64,000 nt of DNA from Bacillota bacterium (GTDB taxonomy: Bacteria; Bacillota; Clostridia; Lachnospirales; Lachnospiraceae): contig JAEYGZ010000012.1 in assembly GCA_023409535.1 (NCBI GenBank), positions 118,897 to 182,896 of the forward strand, written 5' to 3'. A program made the position numbers and the translations under genes. The stretch's first letter is position 1. Every line of letters begins with the position of its first letter. Shown here piece after piece: positions 59,880-64,000 of the stretch. The notes beneath the pieces were generated by a model. It was not told where the DNA came from, ran no database searches, and saw nothing but the letters and a program-made list of their open reading frames with translations.

Positions 59880-59933
59880 AATACTCGTTAGATTTCTGTG
59901 AGAAATTACAGCAGTCTAGCGAGTATTTTTTTG
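59880..59933 (+). terminator. Terminator just inside the island
   Basis: AATACTCG (59880-59887) pairs with CGAGTATT (59920-59927) with an inner AGA/TCT, followed by a seven-T run. It probably ends tRNA-Leu(CAG) transcription now that the original terminator is displaced. Confidence 0.7.
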
Positions 59934-59968
59934 CAAAAAGGAAGAAGTTTATACCTAAGAAAATCATC

Positions 59969-60195
59969 ATGTTACAGCAGTCACTATCCCCCACCTTTGA
60001 AGAATGTTTTACGCTGTACCTTAGAAAATGTGAGGTCTGAAATATATCTGAAAAGACATTGAAACTATACAAAATTCATTTATCAGATTTCAAACAATTA
60101 TGCGGACAGGATTTAGAGTATATCAATGAGATAACTTCAAACTACGGGATGTGACTGTAAGCGATCTGTTCTTTTTTCTGTCTGACTTTAACTGA
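59969..60195 (+). pseudogene. Tyrosine recombinase (integrase) remnant, N-terminal SAM-like domain only
   Basis: From ATG 59969 the frame reads LSPTFEECFTLYLRKCEV, a TGA at 60038, then NISEKTLKLYKIHLSDFKQL and DLEYINEIT; a frameshift leads to LRDVTVSDLFFFLSDFN before a stop at 60193. This is the core-binding domain typical of phage/ICE integrases. The catalytic domain (R-H-R-Y) is absent. It lies right after the tRNA attachment site, where integrase genes usually are. Confidence 0.75.
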
Positions 60196-60305
60196 ATACA
60201 GGGAAATTATTGAAATCAGATTTTGCATAATATATAATAATAAGCAGTATTAATTCACGGTTGTTTACAACTGAAATCTATTAATAAACTGGGAGGTTGT
60301 TTATC

Positions 60306-60728
60306 TTGAATGTTTGTGAAAATATTTCACCTCTGTTGAGAAGTCTATTGGAAAATTATGATTTTAATAAAGAAACTTTGGCAAAATATCTCTCTGTAAG
60401 CGTTGAATGTATTAATGATTTGACACAAGGAAAGATAAATAAGCTTCCTGCTGATTTTAGTGAAAGAGGAAGAATAATAGATAAGATTATGTTTTTAGCT
60501 ATTATACCCGAAGAAGCACCAGACTTGAAAGTTAAAGCATTTTTGGAGGTATTATTGACTTATCATAATCTATCAAAAGAAACCATTGCAAAAATGGCAG
60601 GAATCGAAATTTCAGATATAGATATTTTTCTAAGTAATGAATGTGAAAAAATGGGTGCAGAAAATAAGTATAAAATAGCGTCGGTCACAATGGCACTCCG
60701 TTTTTTCTTAAAGGATAATGAGCCTTAA
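60306..60728 (+). CDS. Protein with two HTH-like repeats, function unknown
   Basis: 140 residues from TTG 60306-60308, with GGGAGG nine bases upstream; the TTG at 60297 touches the ribosome site and is unlikely. Two similar helical segments are seen: FNKETLAKYLSVSVECINDL (about 21-40) and LSKETIAKMAGIEISDIDIF (about 90-109), each like an XRE-type helix-turn-helix. It may be a small DNA-binding regulator of the mobile element. No exact family recognised. AT-rich like the rest of the island's left half. Confidence 0.62.
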   Translation: MNVCENISPLLRSLLENYDFNKETLAKYLSVSVECINDLTQGKINKLPADFSERGRIIDKIMFLAIIPEEAPDLKVKAFLEVLLTYHNLSKETIAKMAGIEISDIDIFLSNECEKMGAENKYKIASVTMALRFFLKDNEP

Positions 60729-60822
60729 CCACAGTAAAGATTAAGAAGCATATCTAAAAATTATTTCACAAAGGTTTTATTAGGTAATCGCTGGTATACA
60801 ATGGTAAAAAAGATTAATAGGG

Positions 60823-60960
60823 GGCTTTAATGAAGCAAATACGAGAGCAATTCGCTTTTACCTTACTCGCGGCTTTATTAAAACAAACTCATTTACAGTT
60901 CATGAAAATGGGATGATACTTCTGTGTGATAATATGACTAAAATTTTCCCTCAAATATAG
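60823..60960 (+). pseudogene. GNAT acetyltransferase remnant (C-terminal part)
   Basis: One frame reads NEANTRAIRFYLTRGFIKTN, then SFTVHENGMILLCDNM, and stops at 60958. N-x-x-A-x-x-FY-x-x-x-GF is the C-terminal GNAT signature. No start or acetyl-CoA-binding part is found upstream. Confidence 0.55.
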
Positions 60961-61047
60961 GACACAAAAGAACCGTTATTACAGTTGAATGGGCTGTAGT
61001 CACCTTATTACTGAAAACTAAAATAAAATATTTTGTTTCCTTACAGA

Positions 61048-61187
61048 CCCTTGCCGAATTGAACAGGTTAGAGACTTATTATATGAAAGAGCTTAACAGT
61101 ATGGAGCAGGGATATAATTCTACCCTTGGAGGGGATAACTGCTATAAGAAAGAGATTACAGACTTTAAGAGCTATTGTAATTGTTAG
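61048..61187 (+). pseudogene. GIY-YIG endonuclease-like remnant (C-terminal part)
   Basis: The frame reads LAELNRLETYYMKELNSMEQ, then GYNSTLGGDN, ending TAG at 61185. E-x-Y-(I/M)-x(5-8)-GYN-x-T-x-GG is the C-terminal part of GIY-YIG homing-type nucleases. The catalytic GIY and YIG motifs are missing. The rest of 60729-61296 holds no intact gene. Confidence 0.5.
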
Positions 61188-61296
61188 CTGGATTTACCCT
61201 TGTGTTATAATTTTTTAAATGCCGCCAAATAGGCAGCATATTAAATTTATATAATCCGTACTTGACAGAATAAAAATACGGATTTGTATAAATCTC

Positions 61297-61327
61297 TTGA
61301 CTCTGACACCGTGTCGTACTTTATATT
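61297..61327 (+). promoter_or_regulatory. MerR-type promoter with 19-bp spacer and central dyad
   Basis: TTGACT (61297-61302), 19-bp spacer, TATATT (61322-61327). The over-long spacer is centred on the perfect dyad GACAC-C-GTGTC (61305-61315). This is the hallmark of promoters untwisted by MerR-family activators; the MerR gene begins 30 bases downstream. Confidence 0.8.
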
Positions 61328-61357
61328 CAAAACAAGAAAAAGAAATGGGGTTATGTT

Positions 61358-62380
61358 ATGGATCTTCAAACAATCAGTCAGGTGTCAAGGGATTACGGAA
61401 TTTCCACAAGAATGCTGCGTTATTATGAGCAAGTGGGATTAATACAAAGTCTGCGAAAAGACGATTATGCTTACCGGGTTTATGATGAAACCGCCATGAA
61501 CCGTTTGCGGCAAATCATAGTCCTGCGTAAACTGCGCGTTCCCGTGAAGCAAATCATAAGCATACTTAACAACTGCGACGCAGCGGAAGCCGTGGAAATT
61601 TTTATGCAGAATATAAGTGAAATAGACGGCGAAATTACCGCGCTGTCTACCGTCAAATCCATATTGACGCGCTTTGTTGAGGAAATCAATGAAAAAGCCG
61701 ATGTTAATTTAAAACTCCTCGGCGACGAAGCTGTGTTCTCGGTTATAAGCTCCCTTTCCTTTTCTGATAATCAAATCAAAGAAACGAGGGAGAGTTTATC
61801 AATGGAGGAATTAAACAAAGCGAACGAAGAATTAATGAAACTGGAAGACAAGGATGTGCGGATTGTATATCTGCCGCCCATGACCATAGCCGCCGCTTAC
61901 GCTTCAGGAGAAGGTTGTGAAGGCAAAACCTTGGATATGATAAGTAAATTTACAAAAGAGAGTGAATTGTTAAAAATCAAACCCGACGCACGAAGTTTCG
62001 GTTTTGACTGCTCTCAAGGTCCGGTAGGAATTGGCGAAAACTCACAAATATATGAAGTGTGGGTGTCTGTTCCCGATGCTATGGAGATACCCGCACCGTT
62101 AGTAAGACGGGAGTTCAGCGGCGGGTTATATGCCGCTCATGTGTTAAGGGCGTGGGACTTCCAGGATTGGCGGAGGCTTAAGGAATGGGTTAATGCAAGT
62201 GATAAATACGACAATGACTGGGATTCCCCACGATGGGAATCGCCCGAAACACTCTTTGGACAAGGGTTTGAAGAAACTTTGAATTTTTATAACTTTATTC
62301 AAAAGCACAATTCTGAAATGAGTTATTTACAGCTTGATTTGCTGTTCCCGATTAAGGAGAAGGAAAATGGAAGATTATAA
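61358..62380 (+). CDS. MerR-family regulator with GyrI-like effector domain
   Basis: 340 residues. N-terminal winged HTH (ISQVSRDYGISTRMLRYYEQVGLI, then YRVYDETAMNRLRQI), coiled-coil dimer helix (about 75-125), and a C-terminal GyrI-like effector-binding domain (VRIVYLPPMTIAAAYASGEG, GIGENSQIYEVWVSVPD, FSGGLYAAHVLRAWD). BmrR/BltR-type proteins of this build sense small hydrophobic or cationic molecules. It is autoregulated by a 19-bp-spacer promoter. The stop overlaps the following gene by 14 bases. Confidence 0.9.
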   Translation: MDLQTISQVSRDYGISTRMLRYYEQVGLIQSLRKDDYAYRVYDETAMNRLRQIIVLRKLRVPVKQIISILNNCDAAEAVEIFMQNISEIDGEITALSTVKSILTRFVEEINEKADVNLKLLGDEAVFSVISSLSFSDNQIKETRESLSMEELNKANEELMKLEDKDVRIVYLPPMTIAAAYASGEGCEGKTLDMISKFTKESELLKIKPDARSFGFDCSQGPVGIGENSQIYEVWVSVPDAMEIPAPLVRREFSGGLYAAHVLRAWDFQDWRRLKEWVNASDKYDNDWDSPRWESPETLFGQGFEETLNFYNFIQKHNSEMSYLQLDLLFPIKEKENGRL

Positions 62381-62984
62381 AATTGGCTCGATCATATCAT
62401 TCGGTGACTACAACTGGCGTGTGCTTGACATACAAAATAATGAGGCTTTGGTTATAACAGAAGAAATAATTGAACAACGTTCCTACCATGACGCTTATAA
62501 AGATATAACATGGGCTGACTGTTCGTTAAGAAAATATCTTAACGGTGAGTTCTATGACAAATTCAACGCAACCGATAAGTCAAGAATAATTCCGGTGTTA
62601 AATAAAAATCCGGATAATCAGTGGTATGGTTCAAAGGGCGGAGCAGATACAAGGGACAGTATATTTCTATTAAGCATTGAGGAAGTGTGCAAATATTTCG
62701 GTGATAGCCGTTCAAAACTGCAAAACCGGGGAAAAAATCAAAGATATTGGTTTGAAAGAAAAGATGAAAACAACAGTAAGCGACTGGCAAGACTTCAGGG
62801 TAAAGAATGGTGTTGGTGGTGGTGGCTTCGATCGCCCGGCCGTGTTAATATAAAAGCCGTATACATATTCGGGACTGACGGTAATATAGGTATTCAGGGC
62901 AACAATATATTGAAAGGCAACATCAGCGACGGCAAATGTACAGGCGGCGTCCGTCCCGCTTTATGGCTAAAGCCGGAACTGTAA
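62367..62984 (+). CDS. DUF6273-domain protein
   Basis: About 205 residues from ATG 62367, with AAGGAGAAGG just upstream inside the end of the MerR gene. Seen: IGSIISFGDYNWRVLDIQNNE at the N-terminus, TWADCSLRKYLNGEFYDKF, and the C-terminal WWWWLRSPG and GVRPALWLKPEL, the signature of DUF6273, a C-type-lectin-like fold found in many Firmicute and phage proteins. No signal peptide or membrane segment. The ligand is unknown. Being co-transcribed with the MerR gene, it is probably one of its targets. Confidence 0.78.
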   Translation: MEDYKIGSIISFGDYNWRVLDIQNNEALVITEEIIEQRSYHDAYKDITWADCSLRKYLNGEFYDKFNATDKSRIIPVLNKNPDNQWYGSKGGADTRDSIFLLSIEEVCKYFGDSRSKLQNRGKNQRYWFERKDENNSKRLARLQGKEWCWWWWLRSPGRVNIKAVYIFGTDGNIGIQGNNILKGNISDGKCTGGVRPALWLKPEL

Positions 62985-63057
62985 ATCTTGAGCTATGTTT
63001 CAAGTGGTTTGACTATAGTTATAACATAAAATAAATATATTTAAAAGGAGAATGGAT

Positions 63058-63534
63058 ATGAGCAAATACGAAAACGCGATAAAACTTATGGAGGAACGTT
63101 GCGGAAATGATAAAGAAGAAGTTATTGCCCTTGCGACAATATCACTGGCCCCGAACGCTGCCGGTCATCCCCGCCCTGCTGTTCGCATGGTTTGCGCTTA
63201 TTATGAAGACGGCGTATTTTATGTTTCTACGGACGCAGAAAAAAATAAAATGCTGCAAATTGAAAAGAACAACGAGATTTCCGTCTGCGGGTTAGATTGG
63301 TACACTTTCCAGGCTACGGCTGAAAATCTCGGCTGGGTCAAGGACGAGAAGAATGCGGAAATCAGAGCGAAATTTAAAAGAATCTTTGACTGGTTTGATG
63401 AAGTTGGTGACGAAGACAATCCGAACTCAATCGTTCTGCGTATCACCCTCACAGAGGGTACTATTACTGACAATGAAAGAAAATACGGTGAACGGCAGTA
63501 TGAAGTTGATTTTATTAATAAAACGGCGAAGTAA
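63058..63534 (+). CDS. Pyridoxamine 5'-phosphate oxidase-like flavoprotein
   Basis: 158 residues from ATG 63058, seven bases after AAGGAG (the ATG at 63052 is too close). Split-barrel FMN-binding fold: VIALATISLAPNAAGHPRPAVRMVC, GVFYVSTDAEKNKMLQIEKN, EISVCGLDWYTFQATAENL. This class includes small flavin reductases or F420/FMN-binding stress proteins. It follows the DUF6273 gene by 73 bases and ends in a terminator, so MerR, DUF6273 and this protein may form a stress-response cassette carried by the island. Confidence 0.8.
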   Translation: MSKYENAIKLMEERCGNDKEEVIALATISLAPNAAGHPRPAVRMVCAYYEDGVFYVSTDAEKNKMLQIEKNNEISVCGLDWYTFQATAENLGWVKDEKNAEIRAKFKRIFDWFDEVGDEDNPNSIVLRITLTEGTITDNERKYGERQYEVDFINKTAK

Positions 63535-63579
63535 ATAAATCTGTATAGTACAAACATTATGCGCTTATAAAGGCACGAA

Positions 63580-63610
63580 AAGACCCGTTGATAAAACACC
63601 GGCGGGTCTT
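63580..63610 (+). terminator. Terminator after the PNPOx-like gene
   Basis: AAGACCCG (63580-63587) pairs with CGGGTCTT (63603-63610), followed by GATTTTATT. From here to 63797 I see no gene, only an AT-rich stretch with a weak CGACC/GGTC inverted repeat near 63664-63695. Confidence 0.65.
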
Positions 63611-63797
63611 GATTTTATTACGCTATTTACCATAATCTAAAGTACCAATTCACTTTTATTATCGACCAACGCAGGATTATTTCTGTCGGTCAATAAAACT
63701 GATTTTTGATTACAGTTACATATTACATCGTGATTACACTCTTGAAAGATGCAACGCAAATCTACTTTGTTTAAGCACTTTTCAGAATCCTGGTAGT

Positions 63798-63820
63798 GGT
63801 TCTAGTCCCCTCAACTGCAC
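63798..63820 (+). repeat. Right attachment repeat (attR), copy of the tRNA-Leu(CAG) 3' end
   Basis: Matches 59811-59833 at 22 of 23 bases; similarity weakens over the next ten bases upstream (CTGGTAGT against CCGGTAGG). There is no D-arm or anticodon arm, so it is not a tRNA gene. Confidence 0.8.
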
Positions 63821-63825
63821 CAAAA

Positions 63826-63862
63826 AAAGACATATCTTCCGCCAAGTGGAAGGTATGTCTTT
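63826..63862 (+). terminator. Displaced original terminator of tRNA-Leu(CAG)
   Basis: AAAGACATATCTTCC (63826-63840) pairs with GGAAGGTATGTCTTT (63848-63862) with one mismatch, followed by CTTA. It starts 6 bases after the attR copy, the spacing expected for a tRNA terminator. From 63863 to the window end I see no gene. Confidence 0.65.
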
Positions 63863-64000
63863 CTTACTGGGGAAAACGTGGTATGAGTGGTATGATGAAT
63901 TCAAAGTTATTACATCACACAGATAAGCAGAAATTTGTAGTGTCCTGTTATACTCATAACCTCTATTCTTCTGGAATAACAATTTCGGATTGTGATTTTA

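Noticed and set aside
59833..60072. 79-codon leftward frame opposite the integrase remnant
   Set aside because: Overlaps the T-run hairpin at 59880-59933 and is antisense to a recognisable integrase fragment.
63788..63820. Second tRNA-Leu gene
   Set aside because: Only the T-arm and acceptor 3' half are present; no D-arm or anticodon arm, so it is an attachment repeat.
63782..63982. 66-codon leftward frame at the window end
   Set aside because: It is read through the terminator and the attR repeat; the ending LVQLRGLEPLPGF is the antisense of the tRNA 3' end, a common false peptide at tRNA attachment sites.

Overview
The window looks like chromosome of an anaerobic, spore-former-related Firmicute, most likely a Lachnospiraceae/Clostridia member. 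This rests on the gene families and layout (TldD/TldE, PadR-DUF1700-DUF4097 cassette, UPF0309 SIS protein beside nagAB, superoxide reductase, SigV/RsiV-like pair, TTG starts with strong AGGAGG sites, ABC sugar operon without its own ATPase). The assignment is inference; no rRNA or other marker gene is present.

Layout. 1-5.7 kb: leftward tldD-tldE and a three-gene sugar/polyol oxidation set (two Gfo/Idh/MocA dehydrogenases, one TIM-barrel isomerase) divergent from an AraC regulator. 7.1-10.8 kb: amino-sugar locus, with a nagR-like repressor and SIS protein leftward and nagB-nagA rightward, around a perfect 14-bp operator. 10.9-13.1 kb: PadR-controlled membrane/adhesin-like cassette. 13.6-19.6 kb: flotillin-NfeD pair, a GGDEF-PilZ c-di-GMP pair and a DUF368 (PopT-type) lipid-carrier transporter. 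19.8-21.4 kb: encapsulin nanocompartment operon (EncFtn cargo, shell, superoxide reductase) behind a promoter whose start site carries a Fur/PerR-like 7-1-7 palindrome.

23.2-45.5 kb is the most unusual part: two related chemosensory modules. Module A (leftward, about 12.4 kb) runs LAL/MalT-type LuxR regulator, CheA, CheW, CheR, CheB, CheD, PAS histidine kinase, response regulator, chemoreceptor. Module B runs LAL regulator, CheA, CheW, chemoreceptor. No stand-alone CheY or flagellar gene is visible. The C-terminal domain of the module A response regulator reappears as a separate small protein near module B. Module B is flanked by two directly oriented copies of a divergent-promoter/ribbon-helix-helix/terminator unit, one intact and one with most of the ORF deleted, which records a local duplication. 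A SigV/RsiV-like sigma/anti-sigma pair sits between the modules.

45.6-57.1 kb: a SpoIIM-like membrane protein, an XRE-TPR regulator with palindromes at its promoter, and a leftward glycoside operon (two ABC permeases, lipoprotein binding protein, DUF1861 protein, membrane AraC regulator, phospho-beta-glucosidase-like GH1, ROK kinase). Together these suggest ABC import, then ROK phosphorylation, then phospho-glycoside hydrolysis.

57.6-64 kb: tRNA-Leu(AAG), a FAD/Rieske oxidoreductase, tRNA-Asn(GUU) and tRNA-Leu(CAG). The 3' end of tRNA-Leu(CAG) is repeated about 4 kb downstream at 63798-63820, next to what looks like the tRNA's original terminator. Between the repeats lie an integrase N-terminal remnant, GNAT and GIY-YIG remnants, a HTH-like protein, a MerR regulator with a 19-bp-spacer promoter, a DUF6273 protein and a PNPOx-like flavoprotein: a decayed tRNA-integrated island.
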